Assembly: GCA_938075155.1 (NCBI GenBank)
Contig: CALJGL010000006.1
Span: 1-64,000, forward strand
Length of the DNA: 64,000 nt
From: UBA12191 sp009937185
GTDB taxonomy: Bacteria > Planctomycetota > UBA8108 > UBA1146
Direction: 5' to 3'
Below are positions 26,199 to 35,034 of this stretch, one piece after another (the first letter of the stretch is position 1; each line of letters starts with the position of its first letter). The position numbers and the translations under genes are program-made. The notes under the pieces were generated by a model that was not told the origin of the DNA, did no database searches, and saw only the letters and a program-made list of their open reading frames with translations.

Positions 26199-27056
26199 AT
26201 GGGAACAGGTATAGCCCTACCCCCACCAGAAGCTCTCGGTCATCACGAGTTCGAAATGGTGGTCCGCAAACTCGCCAATGACCTCGCTCATGGTGCCGAT
26301 GAAAGCATCTTTGTCGGTAGCGGACTGGAATACGCCCAATCGAGGCCCTATGAAGCTGGAGACTCTATCCAGTCCATGGACTGGAAAATCAGCGCTCGTA
26401 CTGGCACACCTTTCATCAAAGAATACGACACACTCAAGCGAGTCCCCGTCCAGATCGTCGTCGACACCTCTGGATCTATGGTCGCGAGTTCCAGCTCTCT
26501 TTCCAAATATGCGATGTCTACTTGGATCGCTGCTGCGATTGGCCTAGTAGCGCAGCGGAGAATGAGCCCGACTCGGCTGATCGGAGGCGGTACTCGAAAG
26601 CTTCCATCACAAACAAGCCTCTCGCGGGGCGCACTACAACAAGCGATGGAGGCTTTACGCCATCCTGATGCTGGCGAAAAAACCCACATCGCAGATGCCC
26701 TTGATTGGGTTCGCGCAACCACGCTTCAGCGCTCAGTAGTCTTCGTTCTTTCTGATCTCCATGATCCAGAAGTCATCGATGCTTGTCGTCGTCTTTCACA
26801 AGGACATGACGTGGCTGTTATCGAATTTCAAGATCCCGTCGAAAGTGGTTTGACCCATGGCGGTTTTTACCGTGGCTCCGAAGCAGAGACCGGCCAAACC
26901 TTTCTGGGAAGTTCAAAAACAGGTTGGGGCATTGATTCCAACAAGGGACGGCGCGGAGAACTGGCAGAGGGCGGCATCGACCATCTGCTTTTAAAATGTG
27001 ATCAAGATTTCATTTCACCCGTGCGCCGCTTCCTCAGCGATAGGGGACAAGGATGA
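26199..27056 (+). CDS. DUF58 domain protein with intact MIDAS
   Basis: ATG 26199 follows GGGGAG at a good distance. The DUF58 motif SGLEYAQSRPYEAGDSIQSM with the next residues DWKISAR sits at residues 40-65, followed by a von Willebrand A-like fold with DTSGSM (MIDAS D-x-S-x-S) and a later FVLSDLHD. It is 285 residues and cytoplasmic: no membrane helix is visible. DUF58 proteins pair with MoxR ATPases. The stop overlaps the next gene's ATG in an ATGA arrangement, showing translational coupling. The C-terminal third (GGIDHLLLKCDQDFISPVRR) is typical for the family. Confidence 0.92.
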   Translation: MGTGIALPPPEALGHHEFEMVVRKLANDLAHGADESIFVGSGLEYAQSRPYEAGDSIQSMDWKISARTGTPFIKEYDTLKRVPVQIVVDTSGSMVASSSSLSKYAMSTWIAAAIGLVAQRRMSPTRLIGGGTRKLPSQTSLSRGALQQAMEALRHPDAGEKTHIADALDWVRATTLQRSVVFVLSDLHDPEVIDACRRLSQGHDVAVIEFQDPVESGLTHGGFYRGSEAETGQTFLGSSKTGWGIDSNKGRRGELAEGGIDHLLLKCDQDFISPVRRFLSDRGQG

Positions 27057-27898
27057 TTCAGAAACCACCTCTTTGTATGTCGTGGATCATCGCCGTCTTC
27101 TGTGCGCTCTTCTGCATAGTTTTCGGCTCTCTGCCTATACTGGGCAACGATGCTCTTTCCGAAAGCAGCGTTGGCATCGAAGGGCAATTTGATTACCCAT
27201 GGCAGGGTGAACCCTTAGAGATTACACCACTCTCTGAGAACTCGGCAGTCATCGTGAGAATCGCCAATATCACAGAAGATGGCGAAGGCACAACTTACGA
27301 TATTCGTTGGTTGGCTCTGCTTCCTGGTGACCACGATCTCTCAATTTTCTTTCGGCATGGTGAAAATCGACCCGCAAAACTAGAACCGATGCGAGTATTC
27401 GCAGATTCACTTCTCGGCTCGGATCACGAAGGCAGCCTGACTAGAATTCCGGGGACGCTTTCTCCTATCATCGATTTTCCCGCTTGGGTTCTGTGGGCCG
27501 TCGTCGTGTTTTGGCTTCTTCTTCCACTCGCCGTCATCGGTATTCTGCGCTGGCTAAAACCCCCACCGCCGGTACTTATTGTGGAACCACCCCTCTCCAT
27601 TGCAGATAAGTTGCGGCCCTATGTAGATGCCGCTCTGTCAGGAGATCTTGATACCGAAGGCAAAGCAGCTTTAGAGCGACTACTTCTGGCATTCTGGCGT
27701 GACGATTTGCAGTTGGGGTCTTTCCGTCATGCGGAGGCACTGCAAGCGATGCGCAAACATGAGGTTGCTGGTGAATTGATTCTCACTGTCGAACGCTGGC
27801 TACACTCCGGCAAGGAGACGAACGCTGACACCGATCAAGTGGATCAACTTTTGCAACCTTACAAGAGCATGCCCATTGACGAGGCGGCCACAGAGTGA
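27053..27898 (+). CDS. DUF4381-like membrane protein of the Bat-type operon
   Basis: The gene overlaps the DUF58 stop by four bases. An N-terminal signal or anchor helix (IIAVFCALFCIVFGSLPIL) is followed by a beta-rich periplasmic domain, a second membrane helix (AVVVFWLLLPLAVIGILRW) and a cytoplasmic helical domain of about 100 residues. The position between DUF58 and the first VWA gene, and the helix followed by a helical C-terminus, match DUF4381 proteins of MoxR operons, but the primary sequence is divergent and the periplasmic domain is larger than usual. The GTG of the next gene overlaps its stop (GTGA). Its function in the complex is unknown. Confidence 0.65.
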   Translation: MIQKPPLCMSWIIAVFCALFCIVFGSLPILGNDALSESSVGIEGQFDYPWQGEPLEITPLSENSAVIVRIANITEDGEGTTYDIRWLALLPGDHDLSIFFRHGENRPAKLEPMRVFADSLLGSDHEGSLTRIPGTLSPIIDFPAWVLWAVVVFWLLLPLAVIGILRWLKPPPPVLIVEPPLSIADKLRPYVDAALSGDLDTEGKAALERLLLAFWRDDLQLGSFRHAEALQAMRKHEVAGELILTVERWLHSGKETNADTDQVDQLLQPYKSMPIDEAATE

Positions 27899-28812
27899 GT
27901 TTCATGCACCCCTGGATTCTGGTTTTCTGGTTGGTGCCCGTGTTCCTGCTTCTCTGGGAAGCATTCCGGGAAGGCCCCCGAGTATCAATCCCTATTGACC
28001 ATCGCAAACATTCCAAGCGATTCTGGCTCGGCAAGGTTCTTTGGACGAGCTCCTCACTCCCGCACTTCCTATTGTTAGTGGGAATCGCCGTCGTCGCCGG
28101 CCCCCAGTTCATGGGCGAACCGGAGAAGAAACGGGAGATCTCTAACATCGAAATCTGCCTCGACGTTTCTGGGTCGATGGGCGTATCGATGTCAGACGGC
28201 AAGCTACGAAGCGATGCTGCGGTCGAAAGTATTCAATACTTTTGCAAGATGCGCGAAGGGGACGCCTGTGGCCTGACCATCTTCGGTGGAGAAACCATCA
28301 GATGGACTCCGTTAACTCGTGATTTGGCAGCGATCTCCCTCGCAGCCCCCTTCATCGATCCTCAGCGATTACCTCCTCATATGAATTCGACACGTATCGG
28401 ATTAGCCCTCGAATCATGCCTCGCCACTTTATCTAAAGTAGATGAAGGGGATCGACTCATCGTGCTCTTATCCGATGGGTTTTCCTCTGATCTTGGTGGT
28501 GGCGCTTCCAGACAAATCGGACAAGAACTTTCTAAGTACAATGTTGCTCTCTATGCCATCTTTATCGGTGACGGTGCCGCTCCTGGTCAGCTGTATGAAG
28601 TAGTTTCGCAAACTGAGGGCGAAGTCTTCGCCGTTTCAGACAGTGCCGGACTTGAGCGAGTCTTCAACCACATCGATGAAATGAAACCGGCACGCCTAAA
28701 GCCAGCAGGATCTCGCCCCATCGAAGACTTCTCAATTTTCGCATGGAGCGGACTCGGGCTTCTCGGCCTCCACCTGCTGCTATTCCTACGTTGGAGGATT
28801 ACGCCATGGTAG
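27895..28812 (+). CDS. batA: VWA domain protein, BatA-like
   Basis: The start is GTG 27895, overlapping the stop of the previous gene; ATG 27904 is an alternative. A first membrane helix (PWILVFWLVPVFLLLWE) is followed by a second (LPHFLLLVGIAVVAGPQFM), a VWA domain with MIDAS LDVSGSMGVSMSDG, a further conserved Thr/Asp pair (LTIFGG, SDGFSSD), and a final helix (FAWSGLGLLGLHLLLFLRW). This is the BatA layout (305 residues). The large domain lies in the periplasm if the two N-terminal helices form a hairpin. BatA and BatB have been tied to aerotolerance and envelope integrity in Bacteroides and Francisella. Confidence 0.9.
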   Translation: MSFMHPWILVFWLVPVFLLLWEAFREGPRVSIPIDHRKHSKRFWLGKVLWTSSSLPHFLLLVGIAVVAGPQFMGEPEKKREISNIEICLDVSGSMGVSMSDGKLRSDAAVESIQYFCKMREGDACGLTIFGGETIRWTPLTRDLAAISLAAPFIDPQRLPPHMNSTRIGLALESCLATLSKVDEGDRLIVLLSDGFSSDLGGGASRQIGQELSKYNVALYAIFIGDGAAPGQLYEVVSQTEGEVFAVSDSAGLERVFNHIDEMKPARLKPAGSRPIEDFSIFAWSGLGLLGLHLLLFLRWRITPW

Positions 28813-29801
28813 TTGAAGACGCTATCGAAGCATTGATCTACCAAGCCGCCATCATCGGTTTTTTCTGCGCATTGATCACTCTCTTCGGTGAATGGCTGCA
28901 CGCACGAAGAGTCCGGGAGACCCGCAACCTCACCTTCGGACCGGATGGCCCACGTAGCTGGACACGCATCGCACCGCTACTTAGAGTCTTAGCCTCACTC
29001 CTCATCGGTTTTTCTCTTTGGATCTTGGCACATCTAGAATCGAAGCCTCCTGAGATCGATCCGTCTAAGGAACCATCTCAGCACTTACTGATCGCTCTCG
29101 ACGTATCACCCAGCATGTACCTAGAAGACTCAGGACCACAACGAAACATCCGGCGAGGGACCCGTGCTTCGGAAATTCTAGAAGCAGTCTTTCAGCGACT
29201 CGACATGTCGCGAACCCGCGTTTCTGTCGTCGCCTTCTATACCGATGCATTTCCTGTAGTTCTAGAATCCTATGACATCAATGTCGTCAATAATGTTCTC
29301 AATGGCTTGCCGATGGAGTTTGCTTTCAACGCTGGTAATACGGAGTTGCAACAAGGAGTTGAAAAAGCCCTGGGGTACGCAAAAGCATGGCCACAAGGAA
29401 GCACCACAATGATCGTTGTTTCTGATGGTGACACCGTGAGTGGCTCTCTACCCGCAAGGTTACCTCTATCTATTTCTGATGTTCTCGTGCTTGGGGTCGG
29501 CGATCCCCACAAAGGTTCTTCAGTTGCGGGACGAACTTCACGACAAAATATCCAAGCACTACAACGGCTTGCGATCCGACTCGGTGGCATCTACCACAAT
29601 GCCAATACCCAACACTTGCCAACGTCTGTAGTACGCAGTCTCGCGATGGCTGTTCCTAGTGTCGAAGATCAATCCCTCTTGAGAGATCTTTGCGTCGCTG
29701 GCACCGGCATCGGAACAGGAATCCTCTCTTTTCTTCCTCTACTGCTCGCCAAACTAGGTCGCAGAAGCACTCGTAAGGATACTGCGGCCCTTTCCACCTA
29801 A
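28806..29801 (+). CDS. batB: VWA domain protein, BatB-like
   Basis: ATG 28806 has GGAGG eight bases upstream and overlaps the preceding stop by seven bases, so I prefer it to the longer frame from 28743. Membrane segments are ALIYQAAIIGFFCALITLFG and APLLRVLASLLIGFSLWILA, then a VWA domain with a MIDAS of LDVSPSMYLED, VVSDGDTVSGSLP, and a final hydrophobic segment near the C-terminus (GIGTGILSFLPLLLAKLG). The MIDAS residues D-x-S-x-S are intact. BatA and BatB likely form a periplasmic pair served by the MoxR ATPase. It is followed by a TPR protein after 79 bases. Confidence 0.88.
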   Translation: MVVEDAIEALIYQAAIIGFFCALITLFGEWLHARRVRETRNLTFGPDGPRSWTRIAPLLRVLASLLIGFSLWILAHLESKPPEIDPSKEPSQHLLIALDVSPSMYLEDSGPQRNIRRGTRASEILEAVFQRLDMSRTRVSVVAFYTDAFPVVLESYDINVVNNVLNGLPMEFAFNAGNTELQQGVEKALGYAKAWPQGSTTMIVVSDGDTVSGSLPARLPLSISDVLVLGVGDPHKGSSVAGRTSRQNIQALQRLAIRLGGIYHNANTQHLPTSVVRSLAMAVPSVEDQSLLRDLCVAGTGIGTGILSFLPLLLAKLGRRSTRKDTAALST

Positions 29802-29880
29802 ACCCACTTCTACCGTCGATCTCTTCGGTGATAACTGCTATGATGAAGTCTGCACACGTGCACTTCCGAAAGGACACGTC

Positions 29881-30471
29881 ATGGATAAAAGAAAAGCCTT
29901 CTGGACAATGTGGGCTGTGATTCCCGTTCTCGTCGCTATTTGGTGGTTCGGGCCCGGACAAGAACTTCAAGCCCGAACACGTCTCTCTTCCATCATCGAT
30001 GAAGCGAGAACCTGCATAGAAGCCGAAGACTGGGAAAAAGCAGTCGAGTTGTATCAGCAAGCTATTGGAGACGTCCCTTCAGACGATACACAAGCTCTCC
30101 TATGGTTACGTTTGCAAACTAGTCATGCAGAGTTCATGTCTGGAGATACATGGGCTGGAATCTCCTCCATGGAAGAAGTCATGAACGAAGCGGGGCAGAG
30201 CCAACCCGAACTTGCTCGAGAGGCACGAGCCAAAATCGCTGCCGCCCAATATTTTGCAACTTGGAAACTTCGTCTCGAAGGAGCCGAGCCAGACGTCTGG
30301 AAGCCAGAAGCTGAAAAAGCACGTCAGCACTTCCGCCTTCTCGCAGAAGACGCGGAGAGCAACAATCTCGCCGGCGCAGCCGACTTGAAGAAAAACGTCG
30401 AGTCTGTCATTTGGCTTGAACAGATGGATCTCGCAGAACTCAAAGCACTACCTTTACCTGGTGGCTGCTGA
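29881..30471 (+). CDS. Membrane-anchored TPR-like protein (possible BatC role)
   Basis: AAAGGA lies seven to eight bases before ATG 29881. One N-terminal helix (FWTMWAVIPVLVAIWWFG) is followed by helix-turn-helix repeats of TPR spacing (residues about 40-190: EAEDWEKAVELYQQAIG and AREARAKIAAAQYFA). Only one repeat matches the TPR consensus well, so the domain assignment is moderate. In the Bacteroides aerotolerance operon BatC is a small TPR protein after BatB; the same order here suggests a similar role. The 196-residue protein ends in the Cys-containing PLPGGC. It ends the operon before a strong hairpin terminator. Confidence 0.72.
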   Translation: MDKRKAFWTMWAVIPVLVAIWWFGPGQELQARTRLSSIIDEARTCIEAEDWEKAVELYQQAIGDVPSDDTQALLWLRLQTSHAEFMSGDTWAGISSMEEVMNEAGQSQPELAREARAKIAAAQYFATWKLRLEGAEPDVWKPEAEKARQHFRLLAEDAESNNLAGAADLKKNVESVIWLEQMDLAELKALPLPGGC

Positions 30472-30617
30472 CAGGGTACTGGGCTCCTCGGTTCGAAGGG
30501 CGTCAACGGCAAACCGCAAGTCAGTGATAGTCGTGGGAAATCCAACAATGTCGGAGCCTCTAGGGCCCGTGCGACAGGTGGAGGTTCCTGAGTTCAGATT
30601 GGTTGATTTTGATAAAA
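30472..30617 (+). other. Non-coding stretch with several complementary arms
   Basis: No frame here gives a convincing protein. On the plus strand GGAGCCTC and GAGGTTCC can form an eight-base helix with one G-U pair (about 30552-30588), CGGCAAACCG is a hairpin, and GGGCTCC can pair with GGAGCCT instead. The terminator follows directly. It may be a long leader-like tail of the upstream mRNA or a small structured RNA. I found no match to SRP RNA, 6S or tmRNA landmarks. Promoter unknown. Confidence 0.2.
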
Positions 30618-30656
30618 TAAAGACCCCCGCAACCCTGAGGTTGCGGGGGTCTTTTG
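30618..30656. terminator. Strong hairpin terminator after the MoxR/VWA operon
   Basis: A 15-base perfect stem (AAGACCCCCGCAACC with GGTTGCGGGGGTCTT) surrounds a CTGA loop and is followed by TTTT on the plus strand, with an A/T-rich strand in the opposite direction too. It can end transcription from the TPR gene and separates that operon from the large protein gene at 30768. Confidence 0.9.
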
Positions 30657-30767
30657 TTGCATTGATGACCAATGTCGGCGAACCTATATAAATCACCTGT
30701 TTCAGTCGTACCTGATTTCCTGATTGAGCTGAAAGCCCCTACAAAAAGCTCAATAGAAAGAACACCG

Positions 30768-33700
30768 ATGCCAGCTAAATTGCGCTCTGTGATCCTGATT
30801 CAAGTTTCAATCCTGTTCGTAACATTGTTTATCATACCAGCAGGACTCTCTGCCCAATGCGGCGGTGCATTAAAGCAGGTGCCGCTTCAACGTGCTCAGC
30901 CTATTCAACGTGCTCTGCCTATTCAGCCCGCCAAAATCATACTAGGCCAGACTGCCCCCATTCAGGGTCCGGTCTTTATCTTGGATGAAGATGGTCAGCC
31001 AGTCATCCTCGCCCCTTCAGAGATAGAAGAAAATCCGCAATCCTTTAGTATCTCGAAAGAAGCTGTTGACGAAAATGACTCCCTCAAATCCGCCATCGAA
31101 AACTTGTCTCTCTCTATAAAAACAGCGGAGCGATTAATTCAAGCCAAGCAAAAGTTGATCCTTGAGCCCGAGCTTGTCCCTGATGAAAACGCCAAGATTT
31201 CAGAAAAGGTCGAGTATCTCAAATTACTCATCAACGCCTCCGACTGGGAAGCAATGGCGGCCCTCATCGCTACCGAGGAAGATTGTGATCACTGCCTCGA
31301 TGTGGTCATAAGGAAGTTAGCCCCGATCGATCAATCCTGTACTCCACGAGACATTCTTCGCTTGCTCGCGTTGAGAACTTCTACCCTCGACAGAGAGACC
31401 CTACAAAGTTTGGGCCAACTCTTAAAAAGAGCCCGAACTAAAGGCAGTACAGCCCATTTAGTGCGAAAACTCGACGAAGGATTACCATTCATTGGGGGAA
31501 GTGACTCAGCGACGAGGGGCTTGGCCTGTGAACTGTTAATCGAAGCAGGGCTTTCTAAGGAAACACTGGGATTCATGGATCCCCTCCCAGAAGACGGCGT
31601 TGCACCAGCCAACCTAAAATATCGACATGCCGTATACCATGTTGCGGTTGTCACAGATTCAAATAGTAGCGAGCTGAATCGGCGCAACTCTTCAATTCTA
31701 GCTGCAGATTTACTGACTGAAATATTCTCAAACTCGACGATAAAATCTGACCTACGTACCCGTTCTCTTAACGCTTTTTTAGAGTTACTTCCAAATCTGG
31801 ACGAAGAGTGGAAGCAAAACTGGTTTAGTACTGCATTTTTAACTCAGACGGGATCCATAAATCTTCTAGCTTTACGACTAATTGAGCGACATGCGCTCTT
31901 AACAAAAAACAGAAACGTGCCGGCAGCGGATCTCTTAAAAGTACTGCGGTCTTTACATGAGATTGCAAGCAAGCTTGTACTTTTGGAAAGCGACTCAGAT
32001 CAGAGAGCTGACCTTTTCAATATCATTGCTCAGGTTTACATCATTGAAATGAATAAATCTCTAGGCGATTCGAACCGTACCACAGTAATGGGTCGCAGAA
32101 ACAACGCGATTGAACTTCCAGATCTTGCGCGTATCTGCCCCGATACGGCATGGTTAGCAGCAGTCTCACCCGGTATTCGACAACCTCTTGCCAATAAGTC
32201 GATTCAAGTTCTAGCGAACCAAGACGACCCCAAAAAGGCCTTGGCTTTCGTAACCTACAGTTGCACCGATAACTCGATGGACCCTAATGAGTTATCTGCG
32301 GGACTGATCGAATCCTGGTCCAAAAACCTTGACCCCAACAGGCCCGACGAGGACTTCTTTGAAAGAAGATTCGTCACCTCTTCAGGTGTCTTCTACCCAA
32401 GTATGATGGGGCAAGCCAGCGCACCTCTTACACGCTCAAAGCAACGAAGAAGCCTTAAACAACTTGCAGATGTACTCTTGGAATTCAAGAAGCTCGGCCT
32501 TGAAGATCTTGATTGGCCCGGTTTGGTAAAGGCTTTCACCGTGAGCCACAGCAGAGCTGAGGTCTATCGTAACGAAGATATCGAAAGAATTTTTGGGCCT
32601 ATTGCTGACTTAGATCCCGAAATATCTATCGAACTTGCTCGCAGTCTTTGGAAGCGGCTACAAAGAAACTGGCGCGACCCATCCGTTCAAAAAGCTGCGG
32701 GAACTCGCAGAACTACAAAAGAGATTCAGCAGGAAGTCGAAAGAGGCTATTCGTTGGGTCAGCTCCTCTGTGAATCGGCACTGAACAAAGAAGAAGAGTC
32801 ATGGAATGCCCGCGTCATCAGCGCCAACTTGTTCTTTGATCTTGGGGAATTTTGGCGTGAGCTAGATCCTGATCTCGAGAGATACATCCCACAGCGCGAA
32901 GCCGCTTTCTCGAACTACCTTGAAGCCAGCTCTCTCTATGTCGATCAATTGAAGTTGGGAAAACAGTCGACGAGCTCTCTTCTTTTTCTTCAATGGTTCA
33001 CCACCGCATTAGGCGCAAGCGAGTTAAGCTTTTTAACGGTGACGACCAGCCCTGAAAATGATCAAGTACTCAAAATAATTGAAGTCTTTGATAGCCTCGA
33101 CCCCCTCCAAAAATTCGCTCATATCGAACAATTCTCTTCAGCGGTGGAAGGCGCCATCGCACGCGTTCCCGCAGATCTTCGATCGCGATTCGTCAGACAC
33201 GCCATGCGCATCATCCGTAATCACCCGGCTGGCACCGGCACAAAAAGATTGGCATTACTTTACGACGATCTTAAATCGGAAGTGGAATTCCACTGCCAGA
33301 TCGATGGCAGCTCCGATGTAGGGGTAGATCCTTTTGGACTCCACTTGGCACTGAGATACACAGATGCTCTCGATCGCGAATCAAAAGGCTTTGATATTTA
33401 TCTTCGCAATCAGGTATATATCCCTCTTGCTCAACAACCCATGGATTACAAAGATGATCTTGAAGGTCGTATAAGAGAAGCTTTCTCGGAGCATTTTGAA
33501 ATTGTGGCGATCCAGTTCAACGACCCTAACTTTAAACCCTATTCTTTTAATCGTCCCGGGTGGATGGAAAAATCTTTCGCCTACGTCATCATGAAAGCAA
33601 AAGATGCATCCGTGGATCTTATCCCAGAAGTTCGCATTGATTTAGATTTCGAAGACGGAACCAATGGTTCTGTAAGAATTCCTGTCACCTCTCCGATCAT

Positions 33701-34487
33701 TCCTATAGTTGCCTCGACCGAGAGCATTCCTCGTCCTACACATGGCACCCAGCAGGTTGAGATGACCCTCGACGACAGGGAACTTGAAAAAGGCTATTTG
33801 TCACTCGAAATATTGGCTGACGGTCTTGGAGTAATACCTCCACTAGACGTTCTTGTCCCAGGATTAAATCAAGCTTTTGCTGATTCTGGATTTATTCCTG
33901 CAGAAGCAAACGCGCTACTTGATAACGGATTAAACATCACAGAGATGCACGACGACCTTCTCACATCTGTCGCTCATGCATCGCCTATTGTGGCGAAAAC
34001 AGAACGCTCTTGGACTCTTCGCTTTAACCAAGACAATTCTACGCTCCCGAAAACTAATTTTTCATTCCCACTGGTCTCGCCGGGCACAGAAAGAGTCTGC
34101 AAAAAATACACTGATTTCGACATCGTCGAACTAGATTCTTCCCAGGTCACGCTACAAGTCACTCAAGCCTCGTCATGGCTCTGGTGGACATTTTTCGCAA
34201 GTCTTCTCGCTCTTGGCACAGGTTGGCTCTTCCTTAGAAAGCCCGTAGAAGAATTCAATGATTCCTCAAAAGTAGAACTGCCATCTCAACTCAGTGGGCT
34301 CAGTCTTGTTCACTTCCTTCGTCAACTTGAAAGTAAACAGTTGATCAATAGTGACCTCCTCAATGAGCTTCATGCTGATATCCAACTCATTGAATCGACC
34401 CACTTTTCGCAATATCCCGCTGAAGATAGGGATAATCCAAGCTTGGAAACTATTGGCACGAAGTGGCTAAATAGTGCGAACGCATAG
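30768..34487 (+). CDS. Large membrane-anchored protein of unknown function (1239 aa)
   Basis: The start is set at ATG 30768, which begins a signal peptide (LIQVSILFVTLFIIPAGLSA); the longer frame from 30672 lacks one. A short PIQ-rich low-complexity stretch (RAQPIQRALPIQ) follows. The bulk is helix-rich with no motif I recognise; a beta-rich part near residues 890-1110 has VRIPVTSPIIPIVASTE and HGTQQVEMTLDDRELEKGYL. A single C-terminal helix (WLWWTFFASLLALGTGWLFL) ends the extracytoplasmic part and leaves about 80 cytoplasmic residues. Signal peptide, large extracytoplasmic region and C-terminal anchor recall BatD, but I cannot claim homology. It stands alone, behind its own terminator. Confidence 0.8.
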   Translation: MPAKLRSVILIQVSILFVTLFIIPAGLSAQCGGALKQVPLQRAQPIQRALPIQPAKIILGQTAPIQGPVFILDEDGQPVILAPSEIEENPQSFSISKEAVDENDSLKSAIENLSLSIKTAERLIQAKQKLILEPELVPDENAKISEKVEYLKLLINASDWEAMAALIATEEDCDHCLDVVIRKLAPIDQSCTPRDILRLLALRTSTLDRETLQSLGQLLKRARTKGSTAHLVRKLDEGLPFIGGSDSATRGLACELLIEAGLSKETLGFMDPLPEDGVAPANLKYRHAVYHVAVVTDSNSSELNRRNSSILAADLLTEIFSNSTIKSDLRTRSLNAFLELLPNLDEEWKQNWFSTAFLTQTGSINLLALRLIERHALLTKNRNVPAADLLKVLRSLHEIASKLVLLESDSDQRADLFNIIAQVYIIEMNKSLGDSNRTTVMGRRNNAIELPDLARICPDTAWLAAVSPGIRQPLANKSIQVLANQDDPKKALAFVTYSCTDNSMDPNELSAGLIESWSKNLDPNRPDEDFFERRFVTSSGVFYPSMMGQASAPLTRSKQRRSLKQLADVLLEFKKLGLEDLDWPGLVKAFTVSHSRAEVYRNEDIERIFGPIADLDPEISIELARSLWKRLQRNWRDPSVQKAAGTRRTTKEIQQEVERGYSLGQLLCESALNKEEESWNARVISANLFFDLGEFWRELDPDLERYIPQREAAFSNYLEASSLYVDQLKLGKQSTSSLLFLQWFTTALGASELSFLTVTTSPENDQVLKIIEVFDSLDPLQKFAHIEQFSSAVEGAIARVPADLRSRFVRHAMRIIRNHPAGTGTKRLALLYDDLKSEVEFHCQIDGSSDVGVDPFGLHLALRYTDALDRESKGFDIYLRNQVYIPLAQQPMDYKDDLEGRIREAFSEHFEIVAIQFNDPNFKPYSFNRPGWMEKSFAYVIMKAKDASVDLIPEVRIDLDFEDGTNGSVRIPVTSPIIPIVASTESIPRPTHGTQQVEMTLDDRELEKGYLSLEILADGLGVIPPLDVLVPGLNQAFADSGFIPAEANALLDNGLNITEMHDDLLTSVAHASPIVAKTERSWTLRFNQDNSTLPKTNFSFPLVSPGTERVCKKYTDFDIVELDSSQVTLQVTQASSWLWWTFFASLLALGTGWLFLRKPVEEFNDSSKVELPSQLSGLSLVHFLRQLESKQLINSDLLNELHADIQLIESTHFSQYPAEDRDNPSLETIGTKWLNSANA

Positions 34488-35034
34488 CCAATTGAACAAT
34501 ATTTTTTTTAGAATAGACCATTCAAGGCCGTGACCTGTCTGTCTAACCTGACAATCTCACACCCCGATTTTTCGCCTCTTGAGATTACTCGCCGAGATCA
34601 CATATTAACTATCGGTATTTCTCGACCTTCCTAAATGTTGAATTTCCGCTTCATAACTGCGTATTTAGGGGTTCTGTGTTATTCAGTCTGTATACCAATT
34701 CTAAAGCTAATATGAATAGTTTACATTAATCAAATAATCGAGATCCATCGATATTATGGACCTACCAACTTGGTGTTGAATCAATCCGTGATCAGCGTAT
34801 TCTTGACGTATCAAAAGGATGTGGATTGCTTCCCTAAACGAAGCTCCACTGATCTTGTTTATTGTCATGCTGTAAACTGCAGGAGGGTATCGGAGTTTGA
34901 CTAGCGTTACTTACAGTCTCCGACGGCTTAACGGATTCGTCTTCTGTTAACGAGGCTTCAGTATTTTTTGTTAACTATTGTTATATGAGTCTGCGACTAA
35001 GCAGCCACATACATTTTGCGAGAGGACCTTTTTT
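34488..35034. other. 547-base AT-rich intergenic leader region
   Basis: No open frame of interest, tRNA or rRNA is visible. The stretch is AT-rich and lies between the large-protein gene and the exported protein at 35035. It probably holds the promoter and a long 5' leader of that gene. I could not identify a convincing -35/-10 pair; a TTATAT element at 34981-34986 is the closest to a -10 box. No known riboswitch pattern was recognised. Confidence 0.4.

Noticed and set aside
30486..30500. GGTTCGAAG resembling a tRNA T-loop
   Set aside because: No acceptor stem, anticodon arm or D-arm can be drawn around it.
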